The notes under the pieces were generated by a model, which saw only the letters and a list, made by a program, of their open reading frames with translations, ran no database searches and was not told the DNA's origin. Positions 25,524-34,387 of a stretch of DNA of 42,467 bases are shown piece after piece. Position numbers and translations under genes: made by a program. Positions within the stretch are counted from its first letter, which is position 1. Each line of letters opens with the position of its first letter. The DNA is from Verrucomicrobiota bacterium (GTDB lineage: Bacteria > Verrucomicrobiota > Verrucomicrobiia > Opitutales > Opitutaceae), in assembly GCA_030605125.1 (NCBI GenBank), contig JAUWBD010000015.1, forward strand, positions 1 to 42,467, written 5' to 3'.

Positions 25524-26605
25524 GTGTGGTCAAGAATGGCCCCGGCCATTTGGTCCAAGGGAATGGCGGCATCGCTCAGGCCCGCCTCGGCGACGGCGCG
25601 GGGCATGCCGTAGATCACGCAGCTGCTCTCCGCCTCGGTCAGCACGGTGCCGCCGCGGGCCTTCACCCAGGCGGCGCCCTGGCGGCCGTCGTCGCCCATG
25701 CCGGTCATCACGATGGCGAGCGTGCGCTCGCCGTAGGTCTCGGCGGCGGACTGGAAGAGCACGTCCACGGACGGGCGGTGAATTTTTTCGAGCGGCTGCA
25801 TCGGCAGGTGTGACAGCACCTTTCCGCCAAGGGCGCGGCGCAGCACGAGGTGCCGGCCGGCCTGGGCAAGGACGATGCGTCCGGCGCGCAGCTCGGCGCC
25901 TTCGTGCGCCTCGATGACTTCGAGGGGGCAGAGCTCGTTCAGCTTTTCCGCGTAAAGCGCGGTGTAGCCGACAGGCATGTGGAGCACCACGGCCACCGGC
26001 ACGGGCAGATTGGCGGGCAGGAGCGGCAGCAAACGGCGCAGAGCCTGCGGGCCGCCCGTGGAGATCCCGATAAGCACGATCTCGGCTTTCGCGGCGGGCA
26101 TCGCGGGGCGGGGCCCGACGCTCGGCGCGGGAGAAGCGGGTGGGGCGGCGACGAAAGCGGGGGCGGAGGCCGAGTCGTGGCGGAGGTTTGCCCGGCGCGC
26201 GCCGGCGGCCTCGCGGATCTTCGCGGCGAGCGCGTCGCGGATGGTGAGCAGCTCCTCGGTGGCGAGCGCGGTGGGTTTGCGCACGAGGTCCACGGCGCCG
26301 GCCTGGAGGGCGTCGAGCACGCGCGGCGCGTCCTGCGGGGAGGAGGTGAGGATGAGGATCGGCACCGGGCGGCTCCGCATCTGGCGCTCGACAAAGCCGA
26401 GACCGTCGAGGCGGGGCATGAGGAGATCGCAGGTGACGACGTCGGGCTGCAGTTCCTCGACGCGTTGCAGGGCCTCCTCGCCGTCGCGCGCTACGCCGAC
26501 CACCTCGATATCGGGGTGGCGGGCCAGCATTTCGCGAACGACTTTTCGCACGAAGGCGGAGTCGTCCACGACGAGGGTGCGGATGGCGCTAGGGGCGGCG
26601 TTCAA
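25520..26605 (-). CDS. cheB: CheB receptor methylesterase/deamidase
   Basis: A 361-residue two-domain protein. The N-terminal receiver has Asp14-Asp15 and phospho-acceptor Asp60 (T-C-D-L-L-M-P). The C-terminal methylesterase has nucleophile Ser182 (I-G-I-S-T-G-G-P), a histidine in V-L-H-M-P-V-G and an Asp in M-T-G-M-G-D-D-G. It removes methyl groups from receptor glutamates to give adaptation. The start is a TTG that overlaps the cheR TGA (TTGA). No ATG fits the family's start, and the same overlap style recurs along the operon, which supports this choice. Confidence 0.93.
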   Translation of the reverse strand: MNAAPSAIRTLVVDDSAFVRKVVREMLARHPDIEVVGVARDGEEALQRVEELQPDVVTCDLLMPRLDGLGFVERQMRSRPVPILILTSSPQDAPRVLDALQAGAVDLVRKPTALATEELLTIRDALAAKIREAAGARRANLRHDSASAPAFVAAPPASPAPSVGPRPAMPAAKAEIVLIGISTGGPQALRRLLPLLPANLPVPVAVVLHMPVGYTALYAEKLNELCPLEVIEAHEGAELRAGRIVLAQAGRHLVLRRALGGKVLSHLPMQPLEKIHRPSVDVLFQSAAETYGERTLAIVMTGMGDDGRQGAAWVKARGGTVLTEAESSCVIYGMPRAVAEAGLSDAAIPLDQMAGAILDHT

Positions 26606-27462
26606 GGCGAGGAGAGGGGCTTGCGACGGTAAACGAAGGCGCCGCGGACCTGGGTGAGATCAAACTCGTGGGTCAATTTCAGGAGGGATTCGGAGGCGCC
26701 GACGAAGAGATGGCCGCCGGCGGGCATGCCGCGGGCGAAGCTGGAGAGGACGCGCGAGATGGAGCTGGGCGAAAAGTAGATGAAGACGTTGCGGCAGAAG
26801 ATGACGGGCGAGGCGGCGAAGGCCGCGGTCTGATCCGGCGCGGCGAGGTTGATTTGGTGGAAGGAGACGCGGGCCATGATCGCGGGATCGAGCCGCAGGG
26901 CGTTGCCGCCGGGGACGGGGCTGAAGTAGCGCTCGCGGAGGGGCTCGGGCAGGGCGCGGAAGGAGCGTTCGCGGTAGAGGCCGGCGCGGGCCTTGGCGAG
27001 GGCGGCCGCGCTGGCGTCGCTGGCGACGATCTCGATCGGGTGCGCGCCCCAGCCGTGTTCGCGCAGCGCCATCGCGATGCTGTAGGGCTCCTCGCCGGTG
27101 GCGCAGGCGGCGCTCCAGATGCGCAGCGGCCGAGCCGGGCCGGGCTCCGCGAACCAGGCGGGGACGATGTCATCGACCAGGGCGCGCACCTGGTCGAACT
27201 CGCGCCAGAAGTAGGTCTCGGGGACGGAGAACGCGTCCTGCACGTGGTGCCACTCCTCCGGGCCTTTTTCGTCGAACTTGAGGATGTAGTAATAATCCAG
27301 ATACGAGCTGCAGCCATGGGCGACGGCGCGCTCGTGGAGTTTTTCGAGCAGGGTCGAGCAGCGGCCGTCCTCGAAGAAGACGCCGGTGCGCTCGTGGACG
27401 AGGTCGCGCAGCAGGAGCGGGACCGGGTCGGGCGCGGGGAGAAGTGGGGCGAGCCCGCTCAT
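26602..27462 (-). CDS. cheR: CheR receptor methyltransferase
   Basis: A 286-residue SAM-dependent methyltransferase of normal length. The N-terminal helical domain recognises receptor helices ([15 protein letters not shown]). The SAM site is [18 protein letters not shown] near residue 114. F-C-R-N-V-F-I-Y-F near 222 is typical of the family. It adds methyl groups to glutamates of the soluble receptor encoded just upstream. The ATG overlaps the MCP stop codon by four bases. No TPR extension is present. Confidence 0.94.
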   Translation of the reverse strand: MSGLAPLLPAPDPVPLLLRDLVHERTGVFFEDGRCSTLLEKLHERAVAHGCSSYLDYYYILKFDEKGPEEWHHVQDAFSVPETYFWREFDQVRALVDDIVPAWFAEPGPARPLRIWSAACATGEEPYSIAMALREHGWGAHPIEIVASDASAAALAKARAGLYRERSFRALPEPLRERYFSPVPGGNALRLDPAIMARVSFHQINLAAPDQTAAFAASPVIFCRNVFIYFSPSSISRVLSSFARGMPAGGHLFVGASESLLKLTHEFDLTQVRGAFVYRRKPLSSP

Positions 27463-29477
27463 GCGGCGGAGGCGCGTCGCCGCTTCGCCGGGGGCTTTCC
27501 GGCGGCGGGCATGGCGCCGGTGGCGGTGCCGGCGAGGCGGGCGGCGTCGGCGGCCTGGCGGTCGGCGACGACGCGCAATTCGGCGAGACCGGAGGCGAGG
27601 ACGGCGGCGGTGCGGCTGTCCTCGACGTTGGCCTGGCTGATGAGCTTCACCTGACGGGCGACGCTCTCGGTGGCGTCGGAGATGTCGCGCACGGCGCGGG
27701 TCTGCTCCTGCATGGCGCGGGAGGCCTGCTCGGCCTGGAGGCGGAGGGTGTCGGTGGAGGCGTTGATGCGGCTGACCGCGGTGGTCTGCTCGGACATCTG
27801 GCGCTCGAGGGAGAGGCCCATCTGGGCGAGGCGCTCGGCTTCGCGGGAAACCTGCTCGGAGGCGGAGGCCTGCTCGGCGATGGCGCGGGAGGTGGAGGCG
27901 CCGCCCCGGCGCATGGACTCGACGGCTTGGACGATCTGGGTCGCGCCGCCGGCCTGCTCGGCGGTGGCCCTGCGGATGCTGCCGGCGATGGTGTTGGTGT
28001 TTTGCGCGACCTTGATCACCTCGCGTGCGGCGCGGCTGTGCTCGCCCATGGCCTGGGCGACCTCCTTGGTGACCTTGCGGACCTGGGCGGTGGCCTGGGT
28101 GATGGCGAGCGCGCCCTTGGCCTGCTCGGCGGTGGCGGCGGCTACCTGGCGAGCCTGGGTGGCGGCCTGGTTGACGGATTCGGCGACGTGTTTTCCGGCG
28201 ATGATTTGCTCCTCGGTGGCGCGATGGATCTGGCTGACGAGGGTCGTGGTGTCGCCGATGCCGACGAGGATTTTTTGGAGGCCGGCGAGGCCGGTCTCGG
28301 ATTGGCGGGTGGTCTCCTCGACGATGCGCGCGCTCTCGTGGGCGTTGTCGGTCGCCTCGCGAGTGACGTTTTCGAGGCCGCGCACGATCTGGGCGATCTC
28401 GGCGGTGGCGCGCGAGCAGCGGTCGGCGAGGTTGCGAATCTCCTCGGCGACGACGGCGAAGCCGCGGCCGGCGTCGCCGGCGCGCGCGGCCTCGATGGAG
28501 GCGTTGAGCGAGAGGAGGTTGGTGCGCTCGGCGATGATGTTGATCGTATCGACGATGCCGGTGATCTCGGAGGTCTGCTTGTTGAGCTGGCGCATCACGC
28601 CGGTGGAGGCGCCCATGGCGGAGGAGATGCGGCCGATGCCCTGGATGGATTTTTGGATGAGCTGGCCGCCCTCGTCGGCCTCGTGCGAGAGGCGGCGGGT
28701 GAGCTCGGTGGCGCGGCCGACGGTCTCGCTCACGGAGCGGGTGGTGCGGTCGAGCTGCGTCATGCTGGAGGAGGCGTTGGTCGCGGCCTCGGCGATCATG
28801 GCGCCGTTTTGCGCGACGCCCTGGATCGAGCGCGCGATCTCCTCGATCGAGGTGGAGGTCTCGTCCACCGAGGTGGCGAGGCTCTCGGACATGGCGCTGA
28901 CCTCCTCGATGGAGGCCGCCATCTCGTTCATCGAGGAGAGCGTCTCCTCGGCGGCGGCGGAGAGTTCGTCGGCGCTACGCGCGACGCCCTGGACGGAGCG
29001 GCTCATCTCCTCGATGGAGGCACCGGTCTCGTCGAGACCGGTGGTGAGCTCATCGGAGTCCTGGGTGATGCGTTTCACGGAGCCCGCGAGCGAGGCGATG
29101 GAGGCGGTCAGCTCCTGCGAGGAGGTGGCCATGTCTTGCACCGTCTGGGTGACGGATTGGGTGGCGCCCTCGATCTGGCGAACGCCGGCGGCGACCTCGC
29201 TGGCGGAGTGCGCGACCTGGGTGGCGTTGGCGGTGACCTGCTCGATGGAGGCCGCGATCTCGTTGATGGAGGAGACGGTGGCCTCGCCGGATTCGGTGAC
29301 GGAGCCGGCCTGCGCGGCGCGCTGGCGGAGGAGTTCGGCGACGTCGGTGGCGTTGCGCGCGAGGGAGTCGAGCACGCGAATCTGCTCGACGGAATCGGCG
29401 GCGAGGCGGTCGGCGAGGTCGGCGATCTCGGAGCTCGGGGCGGAGACGGGGGCGGCGGTCGGTTTGGCTTTGGGCAT
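27459..29477 (-). CDS. Soluble methyl-accepting chemotaxis protein without a sensor domain
   Basis: A 672-residue protein that is almost entirely coiled coil. The signalling tip is textbook ([19 protein letters not shown] followed by [12 protein letters not shown]) near residues 310-360. Candidate methylation-type Glu/Gln pairs flank it on both sides. There is no membrane helix, PAS, Cache, GAF or HAMP domain. Only about 20 residues (A/P/K-rich) precede the coiled coil, and a basic tail (K-P-P-A-K-R-R-R) ends it. It should form cytoplasmic arrays with CheA and CheW. The signal may enter through a partner, the tail or CheA itself. The ATG at 29477 is chosen because it starts the conserved part, 22 bp after the cheW stop. 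Confidence 0.92.
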   Translation of the reverse strand: MPKAKPTAAPVSAPSSEIADLADRLAADSVEQIRVLDSLARNATDVAELLRQRAAQAGSVTESGEATVSSINEIAASIEQVTANATQVAHSASEVAAGVRQIEGATQSVTQTVQDMATSSQELTASIASLAGSVKRITQDSDELTTGLDETGASIEEMSRSVQGVARSADELSAAAEETLSSMNEMAASIEEVSAMSESLATSVDETSTSIEEIARSIQGVAQNGAMIAEAATNASSSMTQLDRTTRSVSETVGRATELTRRLSHEADEGGQLIQKSIQGIGRISSAMGASTGVMRQLNKQTSEITGIVDTINIIAERTNLLSLNASIEAARAGDAGRGFAVVAEEIRNLADRCSRATAEIAQIVRGLENVTREATDNAHESARIVEETTRQSETGLAGLQKILVGIGDTTTLVSQIHRATEEQIIAGKHVAESVNQAATQARQVAAATAEQAKGALAITQATAQVRKVTKEVAQAMGEHSRAAREVIKVAQNTNTIAGSIRRATAEQAGGATQIVQAVESMRRGGASTSRAIAEQASASEQVSREAERLAQMGLSLERQMSEQTTAVSRINASTDTLRLQAEQASRAMQEQTRAVRDISDATESVARQVKLISQANVEDSRTAAVLASGLAELRVVADRQAADAARLAGTATGAMPAAGKPPAKRRRASAA

Positions 29478-29499
29478 GGTGGGCGGCGGAGCGGGGGTG

Positions 29500-29979
29500 T
29501 TAAGGCGTGGGCGCGGCGGGAGCGGGCTCGGCGCCCGGCGGCAGCTCAAGTTCCTCGGGCGCGAGGACGGCGGCGACGTCGATGAGGAGGACGAGACGGT
29601 CGAGCACGGTGACGACGCCTTTCACGTAGTTCCCGCGGATGCCGTGGAGGGTCTGCTCGATGGGTTTGATGGCCTCTTGCGCGATGGCGCGAAACTCGCG
29701 GGCGGAGTCCACGATGAGGGCCACGACGCGATCATGGGCGTTGAGAAAAATCAGCCGAGTGCGCGCGTCGTGGGCGGCGCGGGGCAGGCCGAAGCGCACG
29801 CGGAGGTTGAGGGCGGGGATGACGTGTCCCCGGGAGAAGACGACGCCTTCGAGCGAGGGGGCGGTGTTGGGCACGGGGGTGACATGCTCGAGCATGTCCA
29901 CGTGTTGCACGTCGCGGCTGTGGATGCCGTAGAGCGAGCCGGCGAGCTCGAAGATCACATAGGGAGCCGAGGCGTTCAT
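29500..29979 (-). CDS. cheW: CheW coupling protein
   Basis: A 159-residue single CheW domain. Recognisable positions include [13 protein letters not shown] near residue 7, [14 protein letters not shown] near 46, V-A-L-I-V-D near 86 and [11 protein letters not shown] near 124. It links the receptor tip to the P5 domain of CheA. The C-terminal 20 residues are a P/A-rich tail. Its ATG overlaps the cheA stop (ATGA). Confidence 0.93.
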   Translation of the reverse strand: MNASAPYVIFELAGSLYGIHSRDVQHVDMLEHVTPVPNTAPSLEGVVFSRGHVIPALNLRVRFGLPRAAHDARTRLIFLNAHDRVVALIVDSAREFRAIAQEAIKPIEQTLHGIRGNYVKGVVTVLDRLVLLIDVAAVLAPEELELPPGAEPAPAAPTP

Positions 29980-31931
29980 GGTTGGGCGGAGTCGGGGGCG
30001 TGTGAGCGCTCGTGGGGGCGTGCGGCGCCGCAGGTGAGGGCGGAGGGATCGAGGATGAGGACGGGCCGGCCGTCGCCCAGCTCGGTGGCGCCGGCGATGC
30101 CGGGCACGCGCAGCAGGGGATCGCCCATGGGGCGCACGACGACTTCCCGGTGCGCGATCACGCGATCCACCACGAGGCCGGCGAGGCCGCGTTCGGAGGC
30201 GACCACGAGCGCGGGCACGCGAGCGCGCACCTCGGCCGGGGCGCCGAGGAAGCGGTCGAGCCGGTAGATGGGCAGCACGCCGTCGCGGTAGGGGATGACC
30301 TCGGTCTGCTTCACCGGCCGGACCTCGTTTTCCTCGAATTGCACGATCTCCTCGATGAGGGCGCGGGGGATGGCGCAGGTCTGCGCGCCGACGGCCACGA
30401 TGAACGTGTCGATGATCGAGAGGGTGAGGGGGAGGCGCAGGGTGAAGCGCGTGAAGCGGCCCACTTCGCTGTGGAGCGTGAGCACGCCGCCGAGTTCGCG
30501 CAGGGTGGCGTGAACCGCGGCCATGCCGACGCCGCGGCCGGAGGCGAGATCGGCCTCCTCGCGCGTGGAGAATCCGGGGCGGCAGAGGAGGGAGAGCAGG
30601 CCGGCCTCGCCGGGCTCGGCAGGCAGGGGGATGCCGAGGGCCTTCGCGCGGGCGAAGATCCGGGCGGGATCGACGCCGCGCCCGTCGTCCTCGATCTCGA
30701 GCACGAGCGAGTGGCCGGTGCCGGTGGCGCGGAGCGTGAGGGTGGCTTGCTCGGGCTTGCCCGCGGCGGCGCGTTCGGCGGGTGTCTCGAGGCCGTGGCT
30801 GACGGCGTTTCGCACGAGGTGGAGCAGCGGCTCCTTCAGGCGCTCGACGAGATACTTGTCGATCTCCGTCTCCTGGCCGTGGAGCGCGAGGCGGACTTGT
30901 TTGCCCTGGTCTTGGGCGAGCTCGCGGACCGCGTAGGGCATGCGGGTGAAGATCTCCGCGACCGGCACCATGCGCACGCGTGTGACGGCGGCGCGCAAGT
31001 CGCGCAGGGAGCGGGAGAGCGCGAGTCCGACCTCGCCGATTTCGCCGTGGGCGCCGGCGAGGCGGGCGATGCGTTCTTCGAGGCGCGAGCGGTGGATCAC
31101 CAGCTCGCCGGTGATGCGCATGAGGTCGTCGAGCCGGCTCATGTCCACACGGATGATGTGCGAGGGGGCGATGGAGAGCGCGGCCGCGGCGGGGACGACG
31201 GGCACGGCGGCCGGGGCGGGAGCGGCGGCGGGCGTGGGCTCGGGGGCAAGTCGCAGGCCGTCGGCGAGCAGCGCTTCGAGCTCGGCCTCGGCCGGCGGGG
31301 CGGCGGGGATGCGAAGGATAAATTCAAACGAGATCCCGCCGCCGGGATGCACGCGGGGCTCGGCTTTTTCGATCACGCCGAGAGCGGAGAGGCGTTGGCG
31401 GATGCTGCCGATGTTGACGCCGCGCGCGTCGAGTTCGGGCGTGGGGGTGAAGTGGGCGCGCCAGGCGCCGCCTTCGGCGAGCGGAGCGGCGAGGGCGGCG
31501 TGCGAGTCGCCGGCGCGGCCCGGCGCCGGTCCGGTCGTCCGGTAGGTCGCGAGCGGGGCGAGCAGGTCGTCGATCACGGGCAGGGCTTGGCCGAGGCGAT
31601 GCGCGGCCACGATCTGCTCCAGGCGGTGGAGCACGTGGGAGAGCAGCTCGATGGCCGCGGGCAAGGGCGCGGAGCGGGTGGAGTTGAGGTGGCGAAGCAG
31701 ATCCTCGGCGGCGTGCGCGAGGCGCTCGGCGACGGCCAAGCCGACGATGCCGCAGATGCCCTTGAAGGAGTGAAAAGCGCGGTAGAGCGCCTCGACCCCC
31801 GCGTCGGCGCCGGCTGGGGCGTCGGCGAGCCCGGTCAGGAGCACGCGGATCTGCCCGCAGAGTTCGTCGCACTCGGCGTAGAAGTCGTCGAGCAGCTCGC
31901 CATCGAGGTCGGTGGGCGTGGTGCCGCTCAT
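29976..31931 (-). CDS. cheA: CheA chemotaxis histidine kinase
   Basis: 651 residues from the ATG at 31931. P1 (Hpt) holds His54 in A-F-H-S-F-K-G. A second small domain (about residues 155-225, H-F-T-P-T-P-E-L-D-A-R-G) could be a response-regulator docking domain. The dimerisation helices follow (S-R-L-D-D-L-M-R-I-T-G-E-L-V-I). The ATPase has H-L-V-R-N-A-V-S-H-G-L-E (N box), D-D-G-R-G-V-D (G1) and G-R-G-V-G-M (G2). The C-terminal P5 is CheW-like. It phosphorylates the CheY-like protein and CheB under receptor control. It is the first gene of the operon, with about 430 bp of non-coding sequence before the nearest tRNA. Confidence 0.94.
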   Translation of the reverse strand: MSGTTPTDLDGELLDDFYAECDELCGQIRVLLTGLADAPAGADAGVEALYRAFHSFKGICGIVGLAVAERLAHAAEDLLRHLNSTRSAPLPAAIELLSHVLHRLEQIVAAHRLGQALPVIDDLLAPLATYRTTGPAPGRAGDSHAALAAPLAEGGAWRAHFTPTPELDARGVNIGSIRQRLSALGVIEKAEPRVHPGGGISFEFILRIPAAPPAEAELEALLADGLRLAPEPTPAAAPAPAAVPVVPAAAALSIAPSHIIRVDMSRLDDLMRITGELVIHRSRLEERIARLAGAHGEIGEVGLALSRSLRDLRAAVTRVRMVPVAEIFTRMPYAVRELAQDQGKQVRLALHGQETEIDKYLVERLKEPLLHLVRNAVSHGLETPAERAAAGKPEQATLTLRATGTGHSLVLEIEDDGRGVDPARIFARAKALGIPLPAEPGEAGLLSLLCRPGFSTREEADLASGRGVGMAAVHATLRELGGVLTLHSEVGRFTRFTLRLPLTLSIIDTFIVAVGAQTCAIPRALIEEIVQFEENEVRPVKQTEVIPYRDGVLPIYRLDRFLGAPAEVRARVPALVVASERGLAGLVVDRVIAHREVVVRPMGDPLLRVPGIAGATELGDGRPVLILDPSALTCGAARPHERSHAPDSAQP

Positions 31932-32320
31932 TGGCTGCGCTTCCTGCGCACGCGAGGGATCCCGGTGGGCAAGCCGAAGTGTGCGGCGGCGGTTTCGGGA
32001 GAGTGGTGGGCGCGGTGCATGAGGGGTCGGCACGGCGCGGGGTGTCGGTCGCTCCAGACCGAGGATCCCTCTCGCTAATACCGGCTGCCAGAGTCCGATC
32101 ACGCCCTTGCGCTGTCGAGGTCGCCGCCGAACGGATTCCCCGAGCCCGCCCCCGGGAAATTCTCCTATAGCGGGACAAGGGTGTTCTTATGCATAAAAGT
32201 CGAACGGTCGAAGGCTTCTGTTTTTTCTCCCCCGGCCTGCGCGCGCCGGCGACCTACAGCCCCAGCCCCTGCGAAGAGGCCCAAATGCAAATGCGCGCAG
32301 GGCCGTAGAGCTGCGCGGTA
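31932..32320. other. Long intergenic region upstream of cheA
   Basis: No gene seen. It lies between the chemosensory operon and the tRNA terminator on the same strand, so it should carry the operon promoter. An AT-rich patch at 32150-32200 includes the 10-bp palindrome TTATGCATAA (32187-32196) and a TATAGG-like box on the minus strand. I cannot place a -35 box with confidence. Confidence 0.45.
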
Positions 32321-32358
32321 AAATAAAAAAGCCGCTACCTCTTGGGAAGTAGCGGCTT
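32321..32358 (-). terminator. Intrinsic terminator of the tRNA cluster
   Basis: On the minus strand an 8-bp GC-rich stem (GCCGCTAC/GTAGCGGC) with a short loop is followed directly by TTTTTTATTTT. It starts 7 bp after the tRNA-Gln CCA end and insulates the chemosensory operon from tRNA transcription. Confidence 0.9.
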
Positions 32359-32364
32359 AAAAAG

Positions 32365-32438
32365 TGGCTGCCCGATAAGGACTCGAACCTTAACAAGCAG
32401 AGTCAGAATCTGCTGTGCTACCATTACACCATCGGGCA
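32365..32438 (-). tRNA. tRNA-Gln (anticodon CTG)
   Basis: 74 nt including an encoded CCA. The acceptor TGCCCGA pairs with TCGGGCA, with a weak U1-A72 pair as usual for glutamine tRNAs. The anticodon loop is TTCTGAC on stem GCAGA/TCTGC, and the T loop contains TTCGAGT. It reads CAG codons and is the last tRNA of the three-gene cluster. Confidence 0.95.
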
Positions 32439-32502
32439 GTGGAAAAATCTTTTGCGCGAGCCTGCTTGGCCGGTCGGCGCGCGCGGGGAGGGGAGCGAAG
32501 GC

Positions 32503-32577
32503 TGGAGCCGGCGACTGGAGTCGAACCCGCAACCGCCTGTTTACAAAACAGGTGCTCTACCATTGAGCTACACCGGC
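32503..32577 (-). tRNA. tRNA-Thr (anticodon TGT)
   Basis: 75 nt including CCA. The acceptor GCCGGTG pairs with CGCCGGC (one wobble or mismatch), the discriminator is T, and the anticodon loop TTTGTAA sits on CCTGT/ACAGG. The D arm has AGCTCAATGGTAGAGC. It reads ACA and other ACN codons. Confidence 0.95.
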
Positions 32578-32618
32578 GTCTAAAGCCGTCCAAGCTGTCG
32601 TGACTGAGGGAAAGAACG

Positions 32619-32643
32619 GGCCCGCTTGGTGATCAAGCGGGCC
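32619..32643. repeat. Hairpin between tRNA-Lys and tRNA-Thr
   Basis: A perfect 10-bp stem GGCCCGCTTG/CAAGCGGGCC with a 5-nt loop lies 6 bp after the tRNA-Lys 3' end (minus-strand direction). Only a weak T-rich stretch follows. It may be a processing signal or a partial terminator inside the tRNA cluster. Confidence 0.6.
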
Positions 32644-32649
32644 GGAAAG

Positions 32650-32724
<75 letters not shown>

Positions 32725-32864
32725 AAAAAACGGAGGGACGAAAACTCACGTTCCCGCCCCGTGTGTCAACGCCCTTTTCCGCCGAAAAAACACGCCCCCG
32801 CGTCGCGTCGCGTCCGACCGCGCCATCGACACCCGGGCCGCGCTCCCGCTTCGCTCTCGTCCTC

Positions 32865-33662
32865 ATGGAGATAATCTTCCTCGGCACCGGCACCTCCCAC
32901 GGCGTCCCCATGCTCGCCTGCGATTGCGCCGTCTGCACCTCGCCCGACCCCCGCGACCAGCGCACCCGCGCCTCCATCCACGTCGTGATGAACGGTCTCC
33001 GTATCCAGGTGGACGCCACGCCCGAGTTTCGCCTCCAAGCCTTGCGCGAAAAGATCCCGGCCATCGACCTCTTCCTCCTCACCCACGGCCACGCCGACCA
33101 CGTCCTCGGCATGGACGACCTCCGGCGCTACTGCGATCTCCGCGAGGACGGCGTGTTGCCCGTCTATTGCTCCGCCGAGGGGGAGGAACGCGTCCGCGCG
33201 ATCTTCCCCTACGCCATTCCGGCCCCCGGCGCGGCGACCGCGCGCGATGGCTACGCGCGCTTCGACCTCCGCCGCATGCCCGCCCGCCTCGAATTGCCCG
33301 AGGGCGTGATCGAGAGCACGCCGCTCCCGCACGGGCGCATCGAGACGCTCGGCCTCGTCTTCACCGAGCGCGGCAGCGGCGCGCGCTTCGCCTACTACAC
33401 CGACTGCAAAACCGTGCCGCCCGCCGCCCGCGCCCTCGCGCAGGGCGCCGATCTGCTCGTCCTCGACGGCCTGCGCCCGGCGCCCCATCCGACCCACCTT
33501 TCCATCCCCGAGGCGCTTGCCGAAGCGGAGCAAATCGGCGCCCGGCGCACCTATTTCACCCATATCGCCCACGCCGTGCCGCATGTTTATGGGGAAACGC
33601 TCCCGCCTGCGGCCCAGGGCTTTGCCTACGACGGCTGGCGGGTGAACCTCGGAAAAGTTTAA
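32865..33662 (+). CDS. MBL-fold metallohydrolase (PhnP-like)
   Basis: 265 residues from the ATG at 32865, which begins the family's first strand (M-E-I-I-F-L-G-T-G-T-S-H-G-V-P). C-D-C-A-V-C near residue 19 is a zinc-type cluster as in PhnP and related enzymes. The main metal site is L-L-T-H-G-H-A-D-H near residue 71. Further ligands are P-H-G near 153, Y-Y-T-D near 174 (Asp) and T-H-I-A-H near 233. PhnP itself is a cyclic phosphodiesterase of phosphonate breakdown, but many relatives have other or unknown roles. There are no phosphonate genes nearby, so the substrate is open. Its stop codon lies in the first of two repeated motifs ahead of the Rrf2 gene. Confidence 0.88.
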   Translation: MEIIFLGTGTSHGVPMLACDCAVCTSPDPRDQRTRASIHVVMNGLRIQVDATPEFRLQALREKIPAIDLFLLTHGHADHVLGMDDLRRYCDLREDGVLPVYCSAEGEERVRAIFPYAIPAPGAATARDGYARFDLRRMPARLELPEGVIESTPLPHGRIETLGLVFTERGSGARFAYYTDCKTVPPAARALAQGADLLVLDGLRPAPHPTHLSIPEALAEAEQIGARRTYFTHIAHAVPHVYGETLPPAAQGFAYDGWRVNLGKV

Positions 33663-33710
33663 TCCCTACTGCCGCAGTATGAAAAAGAGCTTGCGCGATT
33701 AATCCCTACC
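33659..33710. promoter_or_regulatory. Paired TTAATCCCTAC motifs upstream of the Rrf2 gene
   Basis: TTAATCCCTAC occurs at 33659-33669 and again at 33699-33709, on the same strand and exactly 40 bp apart (about four helical turns). The first runs into a perfect palindrome TACTGC-C-GCAGTA (33667-33679). They lie within 80 bp of the Rrf2 start codon and are AT-rich compared with the region. They are a good candidate for an autoregulatory operator; the assignment is inference. Confidence 0.55.
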
Positions 33711-33737
33711 GTTTCTGTCGCCATTAAATCCGATCGC

Positions 33738-34349
33738 ATGAAGCTCTCCAAAAAAGGCGAATACGCTCTCCGCTCCCTCATCGATCTCGGCATCGCCGCC
33801 GCGGTGGGGCGCGAGCTGGTGCAGGTCACCGAGCTCGCGGACAAGGAGGTCATCCCGGCGAAGTTCCTCGAGCAGATCATGCAGGAGTTGAAGGGCGCCG
33901 GCCTCGTCGTCGCCCAGCGCGGCAAATTTGGCGGCTACCGCCTCGCCCGCCCCGCCGCCGAGATCACCATCGGCGCCGTCATCCGCTTCATCGACGGCCC
34001 GCTCGCGCCCATCGGTTGCGTTAGCCACACCGCCTACGAGAAGTGCAGCTGCCCCGACGAGGAGCACTGCGGCCTGCGCATGCTGATGCTCGACGTGCGC
34101 AACGCCATCGCCGGCATCCTCGACCGCTACTCCATCGCCGACGTGGTCGAGGTCACGCTGCGCAAGCTCCGCCGCGACGCGCTCCCGCTCCCCTTCGCCG
34201 CCCCGCGTGGCCCCGCCCGCGGCCAATCCGCCGCCAAGCCCGCGGCCCGCGCCCGCCGCGTTTCCTCCCGCGCCTCCGCCGCCGAGGCCCGCCGCCTCGC
34301 GCCGGTCGAGGGCCTGCTCTCCGAGCTGCTCCCCGACTACACGATCTAG
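33738..34349 (+). CDS. Rrf2-family transcriptional regulator, likely sulfur-responsive
   Basis: A 203-residue protein. The N-terminal winged helix is typical of Rrf2 (M-K-L-S-K-K-G-E-Y-A-L-R-S-L-I-D-L). Recognition and wing segments follow (I-P-A-K-F-L-E-Q-I-M-Q-E-L and Q-R-G-K-F-G-G-Y-R-L-A-R-P). Four cysteines cluster near residues 95-115 (G-C-V, K-C-S-C-P-D-E-E-H-C), more than in cysteine-regulator CymR, so a metal or Fe-S ligand as in IscR/NsrR is possible. The last 55 residues are an A/R-rich basic tail not typical of the family. Sulfate transport genes follow in the same direction, so control of sulfur acquisition is the likely role. Confidence 0.88.
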   Translation: MKLSKKGEYALRSLIDLGIAAAVGRELVQVTELADKEVIPAKFLEQIMQELKGAGLVVAQRGKFGGYRLARPAAEITIGAVIRFIDGPLAPIGCVSHTAYEKCSCPDEEHCGLRMLMLDVRNAIAGILDRYSIADVVEVTLRKLRRDALPLPFAAPRGPARGQSAAKPAARARRVSSRASAAEARRLAPVEGLLSELLPDYTI

Positions 34350-34387
34350 CACCCCGGTCCGCTGCGACCTCCCCCCCGATCCCGCCC

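Noticed and set aside
27444-29585. Long plus-strand open frame rich in G, L and D, over the MCP gene
   Set aside because: It is antisense to the coiled-coil receptor, has a repetitive low-complexity translation and arises from the high GC content. The minus-strand receptor has clear family motifs.
30012-32078. Long plus-strand open frame over cheA
   Set aside because: Antisense shadow of a gene with full CheA motifs; its translation is compositionally biased.
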